24,238 nucleotides of DNA from the IMG/VR virus record IMGVR_UViG_3300047363_000119, positions 1 to 24,238 of that record. The stretch is one strand, 5' to 3'. The notes below the pieces were generated by a model, which was not told where the DNA came from, made no database searches, and saw only the letters and a program-made list of their open reading frames with translations. Positions 7,884 through 16,642 of this stretch are shown here, piece by piece. A program made the position numbers and the translations under genes. The first letter of the stretch is position 1. Every line of letters begins with the position of its first letter. The stretch comes from a virus.

Positions 7884-8180
7884 TCACCCAGACCTCAGTA
7901 CGAGATATCGAAATGTATGAGGTTCTGAACTATTACTGTTAGACAGAGTAATTTGATCAGTTCCCTTAACATATTTTCCAAATAAAAATGCCGTATTTTG
8001 ATCTGCCTTAAAAAGAAAAACACTCCACTGATCAGTATTCCTCATACCAGGGATACTAATAACTTGAGAACCATCTGCAGGGAGAGTTATAATGTCTGAA
8101 GCAATCAAAGCAACAAGATCACTATTTGCTCCAACCAATAAAGTCTCATTGTCATTATATATCTCTAAACCATAATCCAT
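7884..8180 (-). CDS. Small virion protein with one YG module
   Basis: 98 residues, starting M-D-Y-G-L-E-I-Y-N-D-N-E-T. The body contains V-I-S-I-P-G-M, D-Q-W-S-V-F-L-F-K and F-R-Y-L-V-L-R-S-G at the end. The W-S-V-F-[LI] segment matches W-S-A-F-I in the next gene, so the whole domain, not just the N-terminus, is shared. Its ATG overlaps the stop of the 1057-residue gene by one base (TAATG), implying translational coupling. Role unknown; tail tip or fibre accessory is inferred. Confidence 0.75.
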   Translation of the reverse strand: MDYGLEIYNDNETLLVGANSDLVALIASDIITLPADGSQVISIPGMRNTDQWSVFLFKADQNTAFLFGKYVKGTDQITLSNSNSSEPHTFRYLVLRSG

Positions 8181-11100
8181 TATAGTTTACCTAGTTTGAC
8201 TCTCAGAACTCCTGCCCCACTATCACTAGCAGAGTATACTTCTATTTTTTCTGAAGTCATTACAATACGTTCCCCTTGGGCATTGGTATTAACATCAATA
8301 TCATTCCAATTTGGGTTCACCGTGAGGCCTTGTATCTGGACCTTAGTCGCATCGATCGTTCCCGTTTGAATATAACTACCATCAATTATGGTGTTACCGG
8401 ATTCGTCTTGGGTCAATGCACCTTCACTGTTGGTGAACGTTACAACACCATCAAACGAGTAGTTTGCGAATGCTGGACTGAACTGTAGTGCATTATTAGC
8501 AACGGTTGCCTCTCCGGTTCCAGTTCCACCGGACATTTCTTCCATTGCTTGCCATCGAACTGCCCATAGGTTACCACTAATGTCTGCATCCCCTTGACGA
8601 TAATATGGAGTCTCACTCCACTTTGGATTTAATCCAGAGAATCCACCATTGGGGTTACCTCCACCAAAGAATATGTATTTTGCAGAATAAGTAGTAGTCC
8701 CGTCTGCACCCATAACAGGTGTATCGGCGGGAGCATTAACACTTACCCCTTGGAAATACAAATACCCACTTGATTGTCTTGGAGTAGCAGATCCACTCGG
8801 ATCTGGACTAACACCATCTGTCGATACAATGACGGCAGTAGACCAAGACAGAGAAGCATCTTCTCCAACCAGTCCTCTATTAGTAGCAGTAGCACGACAC
8901 ATCCACAATGCATCACCGTCCTCATTAGACGGTTGCATTGATTCGGACCATCCAATATTCGCAGAATCTAAATCAATGTTTGTAGGTGAACTAGAAACCT
9001 CAATACGATCGTTGGTGAAACTGTACAGTAGAGTACTAGGTGGTGCTGGTACTGGACTAGAGTCTGCTGGTGCTCTTGTATAAATCTGTGCGGAGAATGT
9101 CGAGTAACCATCTTCACCGTTGTTATGATCTAGGTATGGGTCTGACCACGTACTGCCCACATCAACATCATCGTCTCCATCGATCGCAAAGGTCTGCTCT
9201 ACTGCCCAGATCTTACCTTCACCATCTGGGATTTCTGCAACAGTGTCGTACCAGCCATCTGGTGGGATTAATGAGTTCGCAGGAATAGTTAGTTGAGTCT
9301 CACCATCTGGTAGTGTTATGTTTGCCGCATTTGCTTGTGCTTCAGTTTTTGTTTTAGCAGTCGAAGCAAAATTAACCATACCACCCGTCGGACTCGTTGG
9401 TCCATTTGCAGCGGTAGATCTTTGAACAATAACTGCTCTGAACGTGGATCGACCATCACGACCTGCACCACCTGCAGTAGTTTCATCTGGTGAAGACCAA
9501 GCAATATCGTCATCGATGATTACAGGATCTGGATCACCTTCCTTGCTTGGTTTGGTTGATGCAACACCCGAAGACACGAATAGTTTATGGTCTGCCGATG
9601 GTTGATCTGGTATTGTTCTTGACCAACCACTAGGCACTAATAAAGTCGAATCACTGAAGTCGAAATTGCCATCAGTCGGTGTATCTGGAGTAGGATTTGC
9701 GTCTGTAGGCACATGCCATTGGTATACATTTATCTGTAAGAAACTATACCCGTCTTGTGAGTCGGTTGCAAAGTTTAGGATTCTTTTTGGTGCACTAAAC
9801 GTCAATGTATTGTCAACACCAATAGCACCAACTATACTAGCAGTAGTTGTAGTCTCCCACAAGTCCATTCTGTTGGTTAGGTCTAACGGTGGTATCTCTT
9901 CGTACCAATCTGGTGCACCTTGAATTTTTCCACCTTCTTTAACAAATCCATCGTTCGTGAAACTATAAACGACATTGTTATTGTCATCGATTGCTGTAGG
10001 TGTACTGTTGCTTCTGGTGTATAAAGATTTTTTGTACGTCGATATGCTTTGCTGAATGCCTAAAGTAGGAGTGCTCCATCCATCATCCGGAACATAACTC
10101 GTACCAGTATCTCCTAGTGTGCTGAATACGTATGTAGATGACCATAGATCACCTTCACCATCTGGGATGCCTGCGTACCATACTCCTTGAGTACCACTTA
10201 CATCTGGTAATGGTCCCAATGCAGCAGGATTACCATTTGCGTCTGTAGGACCAAATACTTCAGTACCAAAATTAAAGTAACCACCATCTGGTTTATATGG
10301 TCGATCCAAATCTTCTCCTGCAACATAATCTGCTGGACGTGGTACCTTTCGATACACTACCTTTTGGAATAGAGACTTACCAGGGTCACCGTTCAGTCCG
10401 GTTGACGTTTTAATAGGTTGACCCCAATCGATGGTAGTATCGATGGTTTCACCATCTGCCAAACCATTTGTCGTTGCGATACCCGATGCAACGTATAGAT
10501 CACCCGCCTGTGTTTCGACCGAAGGTGGGACAGAATACCAACCAGTAGGTACAACGAATACGTCTGCCGCAGTAGGGTCAAAATTGAATGATCCACCGGA
10601 AGGTTTTACTACGGTTTCATCGGTATCAAATCGACGGTATACGGTTAACTGAGCATATAACTCACCATTGTTTTGATCTACAATACCGGAAGATAGTTCT
10701 GCTGGGACTGACCAATCTTCTGCTTCGATAACATTGGTATTGGCATTGTCGTCAACAAAAGTATAGTTACTGATCCAAAGTTTAGCACTGCCCGATGGAA
10801 CTTCTTCTGTCCAAGTCTTATCCAACGGACTTGCATCTGCTTTTGTGGTTGGTACAGTTAGGGTGCCAGTGTCGAAATCAAACGTACCTCCATGAGGAGT
10901 GTCTGGTTGAGTCGAACTTCTGGTATAGATTGTAGCAGGGAATGGTGTTCTGGATGGACCTGAACCACCATCACCTAATTCGTCGTATCGAGCAAGACGT
11001 ACCCACTCATTACCATGAGAGAAATATGCGGCACCGTTATCATGGGTATGCGCAAACATACCGTGATAAGTAGCAGGATCAATTTTATCCAGTTCTGTCT

Positions 11101-11353
11101 TATTTGGAAAGTGATTGCTGTATAGAATCTTACCTGTACCGATATCAAGATCATTATCTTTCAGTGCATCACGTATCTGCTGTATAGTGAGACCACCACC
11201 GGAGTGTTGCTGAATAAGAGCAATGACTTCTTCTTGAGATAGTCCAGCAGAATCTTCTACAAAGTGAAAGTTTTCGTTGATCTTATCGATAGCCTCATTG
11301 ATCTTATCTGCTAAGTCAATGGTCTGAAGACTGTTAATATCATCGTGTGCCAT
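8180..11353 (-). CDS. Modular tail tip/fibre protein with gp10-like N-terminus
   Basis: 1057 residues. Residues 15-35 (ADKINEAIDKINENFHFV) match the K-I-N-E-N-F attachment motif at the start of T4 gp9/gp10. A G-M-F-A-H-T-H-D-N-G domain of the kind common in cyanophage tail proteins follows near 95-130. Then come about eight modules of roughly 95-110 residues, each with a Y-x-R start, a P-x-G-G-x-F-x-F turn, a central W and a late L-W or W-S. Residues 965-1057 (FDGVVTFTNS, then GSYIQTGTIDATKV, then R-V-K-L-G-K-L) resemble the stem seen at the end of gpJ-like tail tip proteins. It probably attaches by its N-terminus to the baseplate and projects outward. AGAGGA precedes the ATG, which lies inside the end of the 79-residue gene. 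Confidence 0.75.
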   Translation of the reverse strand: MAHDDINSLQTIDLADKINEAIDKINENFHFVEDSAGLSQEEVIALIQQHSGGGLTIQQIRDALKDNDLDIGTGKILYSNHFPNKTELDKIDPATYHGMFAHTHDNGAAYFSHGNEWVRLARYDELGDGGSGPSRTPFPATIYTRSSTQPDTPHGGTFDFDTGTLTVPTTKADASPLDKTWTEEVPSGSAKLWISNYTFVDDNANTNVIEAEDWSVPAELSSGIVDQNNGELYAQLTVYRRFDTDETVVKPSGGSFNFDPTAADVFVVPTGWYSVPPSVETQAGDLYVASGIATTNGLADGETIDTTIDWGQPIKTSTGLNGDPGKSLFQKVVYRKVPRPADYVAGEDLDRPYKPDGGYFNFGTEVFGPTDANGNPAALGPLPDVSGTQGVWYAGIPDGEGDLWSSTYVFSTLGDTGTSYVPDDGWSTPTLGIQQSISTYKKSLYTRSNSTPTAIDDNNNVVYSFTNDGFVKEGGKIQGAPDWYEEIPPLDLTNRMDLWETTTTASIVGAIGVDNTLTFSAPKRILNFATDSQDGYSFLQINVYQWHVPTDANPTPDTPTDGNFDFSDSTLLVPSGWSRTIPDQPSADHKLFVSSGVASTKPSKEGDPDPVIIDDDIAWSSPDETTAGGAGRDGRSTFRAVIVQRSTAANGPTSPTGGMVNFASTAKTKTEAQANAANITLPDGETQLTIPANSLIPPDGWYDTVAEIPDGEGKIWAVEQTFAIDGDDDVDVGSTWSDPYLDHNNGEDGYSTFSAQIYTRAPADSSPVPAPPSTLLYSFTNDRIEVSSSPTNIDLDSANIGWSESMQPSNEDGDALWMCRATATNRGLVGEDASLSWSTAVIVSTDGVSPDPSGSATPRQSSGYLYFQGVSVNAPADTPVMGADGTTTYSAKYIFFGGGNPNGGFSGLNPKWSETPYYRQGDADISGNLWAVRWQAMEEMSGGTGTGEATVANNALQFSPAFANYSFDGVVTFTNSEGALTQDESGNTIIDGSYIQTGTIDATKVQIQGLTVNPNWNDIDVNTNAQGERIVMTSEKIEVYSASDSGAGVLRVKLGKL

Positions 11354-11579
11354 TATTATCCTCTACTAAACGAAAGAGTAAACTCTTTATCTCATCAATG
11401 TCTTGTTTCAGGTTACTCACCTCTTCAGTCAATGATTCAATTTTGTGCTTTTCTCTCTGCCTTGTCTCTTTTAGTTTCCTTGCTTGTACAATCTCGTTCT
11501 TATTCGTGTTCAAGATTGTGCCTGTTTTCTTGTCCCGTACTAGGTTATTATGTCCCTGTACCTTTTGGTATTGTTCCAT
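11340..11579 (-). CDS. Small coiled-coil protein of T4-like phages
   Basis: 79 residues. N-terminal half: V-Q-G-H-N-N-L-V-R-D-K-K-T-G-T-I-L-N-T-N-K, a pattern I recognise from small unnamed proteins in marine T4-like phages. C-terminal half: a heptad-like segment (IESLTEEVSNLKQDIDEIKS, then L-L-F-R-L-V) expected to form a short coiled coil. It starts three bases after the stop of the DUF4815-type gene, and its last 14 bases overlap the start of the 1057-residue gene, so translation is probably coupled. Function not known; a small structural or assembly role is inferred from position. Confidence 0.75.
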   Translation of the reverse strand: MEQYQKVQGHNNLVRDKKTGTILNTNKNEIVQARKLKETRQREKHKIESLTEEVSNLKQDIDEIKSLLFRLVEDNNGTR

Positions 11580-11582
11580 CTA

Positions 11583-14500
11583 TTACACCAAAGCAATTGC
11601 TCGTAGATCTCGTATTGTAGGAGACTTCGATGAATTGCTTGAAGTCATAACAACCTTTACTTGGAATGCGGAGAAGGTTTCATCAACTGCATTTTCAATA
11701 ACGTATTCATAGTCACGATAAATCGACCGATTGCTATCCGATATTGGATATGTTTCACGATTCATTGCAATCCATTCTGCTGTATTTAGTCCTTCTTCAG
11801 TAAGGGATCTCTTGATGTATACCTCGAACTCTGATTCGATAGGACGGTTTGCCGCAAAGATAACCTTCAGACCATCCGACGGATTCTCTAAAACAACCGG
11901 AACGGTTACGTGCTGTGCCGCATCTACCTTATCGATAACATTCTCAAGTGCAAGTACCGATGCTCTCTGCATGTCGATGACTGGTGATACACTGTCGTCG
12001 TTGGTGCTTAGTGAGATGTTCAGTGTCAGTGTGCGACTACCTGATTCGTTTTCGTCAGATCGAACAATCATTGGTTGGTCGTTTAAGTTCAGATCATTTA
12101 GGGTAACTGCAGATGTGACCACTGAAGAAGACTGACCAATTGGATTGCGACGATTCTGCCCATAAGACTGACCTGTCTGTGTCGATATAGACGAAGTGAT
12201 AGATGTTGCTGTCGGTGCGAGGAATTGCACTAGTGGAGTAAACTCATCGTACATTACTTGTTGAGAAGCCTTGATGTTATTACCACCACCTGTACCTGTT
12301 GCTGTTGCTGATACAGTTGTATCAATACTGTAACCTTGCCACGTTGGGTTCTTCACAACAAACGTACCGTTGATGTTTGCTGGTAGAATACCACTTAGAC
12401 TATTAGTGAGTCCACTGATAGTGACACTGTCACCTGCAGAGAAACCATGTCCTTCATGGTGGATCTTAATGTCTGACGAACCAGAAGTGGTCTCGATAGG
12501 ATTATTTCCTAGAGTCACCTTCGGTAATGTTGTATTAGTTAGTTTGACTGTTACATCATTACTCGTATTAAACTTGGCACGATATAAATTGAACATTAGA
12601 TCCTTAGTTTGATCTGGTGTCCATGTAGATCCGTTCTGTGACAAGAACAAAGACCCTAGTGTTGGTTGCTTGGCAACCTTAGCATCTGTCGAACCAAGAA
12701 CAAAGTCATATGTCTCTGCGACATATACATTGTAGTCTATTGATTCAGCAAGCAGTACTATAGCATACTCTTCACCAGAAGTCAAATAAACTGGTTCATC
12801 GAACTCGATTGATGTTGGTGCCTCAAGTACACTACTCATCTGCTCTGGATCGGATGGTAGGTTAATATCTGCTGGATCAGTGAACTTCACAGAGCCTGGT
12901 AGGATACGACCTGTTGGAATGCCATTTTCCACTGGACGGATTTGCACTTGCATTGGAATTGTGCTATCCTTAGTCTTTACGTATACGTCGACTTTCGATA
13001 AGAACACTCCGTTCGGGTATTCTACACGATCAACACGGAATGTCTGTGCTAAAGGATCTTCATCTTCTATTATAGTAGTGATGACTCGGGTTGAACGAAT
13101 AGTGCGTTGAATTGTCTCGATTGTACCCACTGAAGTATAACTTGAACGACTAGACGTGACGGAGTTGTCGTCATCATTCTTTGAGATGTCTAGTAGTTTG
13201 AATTCTTGCGTACCCGTACGGAACTGAATCTCAGACGTGTTAGGAATAAAGAAGTTACCCGTTAGTTCACCCTTCGCATCTGTCACAAGATCAGTTGATC
13301 CACGTGGGTGACTTGTTGCGTCGGAGAATTCACTGCCTACCTCAGTTGGATTGTCAGAGAATTGAGTGAATGGTTCTTGACGTACCCACTCCGATACTGA
13401 CTTGTTTCCAAAATAAGGGAACATACGAGTGTTTGGCCGCAGACCCTTGACAGAGAATGAGACCTCACGAGATCGCATGAACGGAATGATTTCAATATCG
13501 ACAACACGTTGTCCTACAAACTCTTGAATGGTACGAGTTGTTGTCGTTGTTACTATGCGTCCACGTTCACGTGCACGTTCTGACGATAGGTCGAGTGTCT
13601 GACGTCGTACAGTTGTCTGTATGATGTCTGGTAGACTACGACTCTCTACCCACTCATCGGAAGCCGGTGACAGTACCATATATCCTGTTTGAGTAATCAC
13701 TGCAAATGGATTGATGTTCAGTGCCGATGTTGCCAACTTCTGCTCAATCAGTGTCTCGTGTTCGAATGGTAGAGTAACCAAATCACCTTTTTTTAGATCA
13801 AACTGAGTAGGGTCTAGTTGTAGTCGTACCGACTGTTCACGGAATGATGGTTTTAGTTCACCTGCAAATGTCTCGATCGATGCACGATAATCATCTGCAA
13901 AAACGTCAGAAAAACTAAATCCACTGAAGTTGTCCGCAATGAATCCGGTCTTGGTTCTTGGTAAACCAGCATCGTCAAGTACCAGAATCGAGTTAGTGTC
14001 TTGCTCAAGTAGACTAAGTGTAGTTAATTCGAACAGAGTGTCGACACGTTCTTCGAGTGCCGCAATGTCTTTCATTGTGAATCGTTTGTTCGGAATGTAG
14101 TTGACTCGCACATCGTCACGTGAGAATGTATATGCACCAATCTCTACGTTATAAAGTGGTAGAGTACCTGCTGGAAGAATTGGTGCCTTTGGTGTTGATG
14201 ACGGTTGACCCTGAATCAACGTAACTTCACCGATACCGATTGTATTCTCACCTGTGACAATGTTTGCCACAAGAGTATCAATTCTTGGACGGTGATACTG
14301 TAGGTTTTCGATAGTTATCGCAGAATTATTTTGAGGCAATGTAAGTGAACTAAATCCAGCATCAGAAGTTTTGGTTGGACGGAAGTCCAGTACACTACTT
14401 AGCTGTACTGTCTTACCTGACGCAGTCGTATACGAAGGTACCTCATTATATGCAACCAGAGAGTTGTCACTGTTCTTATATGAACTTGCCGCAAAGAACA

Positions 14501-16634
14501 CTCCGTCTGTTGAGTGGACATAGTGAGTGAAGGTTACGGAGATGTTGGTCACATCTTCTGGTAAACTTGATGTTGCTGTTCGTTGAATAGAAACAAAGTC
14601 ATAGAAGTTGTCACTCTGACCACCATTCATGCTGTACATGAAGGTAGCATCTTGAACCTCTTCGTCTGTCGTATAAGAGACAGACTTTAGTTCTACACCA
14701 TCAACCTGATCTAGTTGATAGTACTTACCGTCATCAACAGTTACTTGCTTAACCGCAAAGAATTCTCTATCATTGTTTGGTTGAGAGTTTACAGAGTCGT
14801 ATGGTCCTACGATATAGACCTCACCGTTCCATTCGATGGATGCTCCTTCAGACAGATCATACCAGTACCAATCATCCGGAGTTCTTTTCTGTATAGTGCC
14901 GTCCAAGTAGAACAACCAACGATCACGATCTTCGTTATAAAAGAAGTAGTTGTTGGTTACACCATTCGGTACATAAGCAGGAGATAATGTAGTCTCCGTA
15001 CGAGTGCCCACAGATAGATCAACTGTAGTTTCTGTCAGTACCTTTGTCTTGATACGTTGACCGTCGAGAGGTGCATATCGAACTAGAGTGTAAGAACCAC
15101 TCAATCCACTGTATGTACCATCTGAAGTGGTCACGTCTAAAATACCACTATCGTCTGATAGTATCCACTGACCAAATTCACTGCCTGTTCGGTTGATCTG
15201 ACCATTAGTATCTGCAGTGACGTTCTCGATAATACGAGCAGTGTAACTAACCTCTTGAATGCTGTCCTGTACTGGAGTAGGTTCTGCTAAAGGAAACAGT
15301 AGGTTGCTGTTTGTTGTCTCTTGCAGTGCGGCCGTCTTAATATCAATATCAACATCTGTACCTACTAATTTGGTTGCGGCACTAAATGCTTTGTTAGTAA
15401 GCATCTGCACGTCAAATAGATATGCACGGAAACCTGAACCGTAACGATCGACACCTCTTAGTGTCGCAGAACCTAAAGTACCATCATCACCTACGACATC
15501 AACAGATACCATTGTGGTTGCACCACTAAAGGTGGATGTATCTTCAATCTCTACCCAACTACCGACACCACCAATGATGGACTCAGTGTTTGCTTCTGCT
15601 GGATCTCGTGCTTTAACGATATCGACGTTAGATCGACCGACCTCTAGTCGGTATCCATCGACGTATGCAACACCCTCAGACACATCTAAACTTAAATTGT
15701 CACCGTCTTCTTCGACGACGACTTTGAATTCTTGTGCGACGTAATCACCCGACTCTTCTTTGGTGCGTACCGCAAGCAGATCGTTGATTACATTGTATGC
15801 GTCCGTGGTCTTTACTTCACGTGTGATCTTACCGTTAACAATACGGCAAACCCATACAAAGTTATCTGTAGACCCTTCCTCTGGACGAATACTTGGAGTT
15901 AGTTTGATTTTGTATCGATGTGCGCCTGGTGACGTACGGTTAGGTACATCTCCTTGGTTGTCATACAAGTTAGGGTCTTCACCCTCTGTGACAATAGACT
16001 CTTCGATCAAGAAACCTAGATCGACCGTAGGAGTAGAACTGTACTTGTCAAGAAATACCTGCGACTGTTCAACGTGAACGAAGTGCCCCTGAACAAAGAA
16101 TTCACCTTCTGCGAAGTAAGCACGTGTGCCACGACCAGCTGGTTCGATGCCGTTCTCTGGTTGAGCAACAACCATGCCCGATACACCACCGTTTAGATAG
16201 GTGATGACATCTCCTTTCTTGACACGAGCAGGTTCTTCTGTGTTAGTAGATGCTAACGTATCGGTGTATCGAATGTATAAAGTAGTTGGGTCACCATTCT
16301 CTGCTGATACGACCTCAGTTACGACAAAGTTTAAACCTTCTTGGTTTGTGAAGGTGACTTCTGTGACATTGCTAGGCACAACACTTGAATCAGACAGACG
16401 AATGTACTCTAACGAATTATCGATAGTCGACCCGCCTGGTTTAACTAGAGCACCTTCACGGAATATGTTACGACCGAAACGAGCAATCTCCTCTTGGATG
16501 ATTGTCTGTGCTTCGTTTAGTTCTCTTGCCTGTAGTGCACGACCTGAGTTAAATAGAACACGATAATAGTTATCACCGTCCTCATAAAAATCACGGTATG
16601 TTTCTCTAAAGGTTTTACTTGTAAAATCTGACAT
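11583..16634 (-). CDS. DUF4815-type giant baseplate/tail structural protein
   Basis: 1683 residues from the ATG at 16634 (a GTG directly before it, at 16637, would add one residue; the AGGATAGG site suits the ATG). The N-terminus carries the DUF4815 hallmark: Y-Y-R-V-L-F-N-S-G-R-A-L-Q-A-R-E-L-N-E-A-Q, then E-I-A-R-F-G-R-N-I-F. Near 845-875 is a helical segment (MKDIAALEERVDTLFEL). Near 1100-1170 is a D-A-K-G-E-L-T-G-N-F-F-I-P-N and F-R-T-G-T block; near 1200-1240, DPLAQTFRVD, GVFLSKVDVYVKTKD and V-Q-I-R-P-V; near 1395, G-H-G-F-S-A-G-D-S-V; and the C-terminus ends T-I-R-D-L-R-A-I-A-L-V. This order is usual for large virion proteins of marine T4-like phages. Its position right after gp8 supports a baseplate role. 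It is probably the largest wedge or peripheral component, but the exact position in the virion is not known. Confidence 0.85.
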   Translation of the reverse strand: MSDFTSKTFRETYRDFYEDGDNYYRVLFNSGRALQARELNEAQTIIQEEIARFGRNIFREGALVKPGGSTIDNSLEYIRLSDSSVVPSNVTEVTFTNQEGLNFVVTEVVSAENGDPTTLYIRYTDTLASTNTEEPARVKKGDVITYLNGGVSGMVVAQPENGIEPAGRGTRAYFAEGEFFVQGHFVHVEQSQVFLDKYSSTPTVDLGFLIEESIVTEGEDPNLYDNQGDVPNRTSPGAHRYKIKLTPSIRPEEGSTDNFVWVCRIVNGKITREVKTTDAYNVINDLLAVRTKEESGDYVAQEFKVVVEEDGDNLSLDVSEGVAYVDGYRLEVGRSNVDIVKARDPAEANTESIIGGVGSWVEIEDTSTFSGATTMVSVDVVGDDGTLGSATLRGVDRYGSGFRAYLFDVQMLTNKAFSAATKLVGTDVDIDIKTAALQETTNSNLLFPLAEPTPVQDSIQEVSYTARIIENVTADTNGQINRTGSEFGQWILSDDSGILDVTTSDGTYSGLSGSYTLVRYAPLDGQRIKTKVLTETTVDLSVGTRTETTLSPAYVPNGVTNNYFFYNEDRDRWLFYLDGTIQKRTPDDWYWYDLSEGASIEWNGEVYIVGPYDSVNSQPNNDREFFAVKQVTVDDGKYYQLDQVDGVELKSVSYTTDEEVQDATFMYSMNGGQSDNFYDFVSIQRTATSSLPEDVTNISVTFTHYVHSTDGVFFAASSYKNSDNSLVAYNEVPSYTTASGKTVQLSSVLDFRPTKTSDAGFSSLTLPQNNSAITIENLQYHRPRIDTLVANIVTGENTIGIGEVTLIQGQPSSTPKAPILPAGTLPLYNVEIGAYTFSRDDVRVNYIPNKRFTMKDIAALEERVDTLFELTTLSLLEQDTNSILVLDDAGLPRTKTGFIADNFSGFSFSDVFADDYRASIETFAGELKPSFREQSVRLQLDPTQFDLKKGDLVTLPFEHETLIEQKLATSALNINPFAVITQTGYMVLSPASDEWVESRSLPDIIQTTVRRQTLDLSSERARERGRIVTTTTTRTIQEFVGQRVVDIEIIPFMRSREVSFSVKGLRPNTRMFPYFGNKSVSEWVRQEPFTQFSDNPTEVGSEFSDATSHPRGSTDLVTDAKGELTGNFFIPNTSEIQFRTGTQEFKLLDISKNDDDNSVTSSRSSYTSVGTIETIQRTIRSTRVITTIIEDEDPLAQTFRVDRVEYPNGVFLSKVDVYVKTKDSTIPMQVQIRPVENGIPTGRILPGSVKFTDPADINLPSDPEQMSSVLEAPTSIEFDEPVYLTSGEEYAIVLLAESIDYNVYVAETYDFVLGSTDAKVAKQPTLGSLFLSQNGSTWTPDQTKDLMFNLYRAKFNTSNDVTVKLTNTTLPKVTLGNNPIETTSGSSDIKIHHEGHGFSAGDSVTISGLTNSLSGILPANINGTFVVKNPTWQGYSIDTTVSATATGTGGGNNIKASQQVMYDEFTPLVQFLAPTATSITSSISTQTGQSYGQNRRNPIGQSSSVVTSAVTLNDLNLNDQPMIVRSDENESGSRTLTLNISLSTNDDSVSPVIDMQRASVLALENVIDKVDAAQHVTVPVVLENPSDGLKVIFAANRPIESEFEVYIKRSLTEEGLNTAEWIAMNRETYPISDSNRSIYRDYEYVIENAVDETFSAFQVKVVMTSSNSSKSPTIRDLRAIALV

Positions 16635-16642
16635 CACCTATC

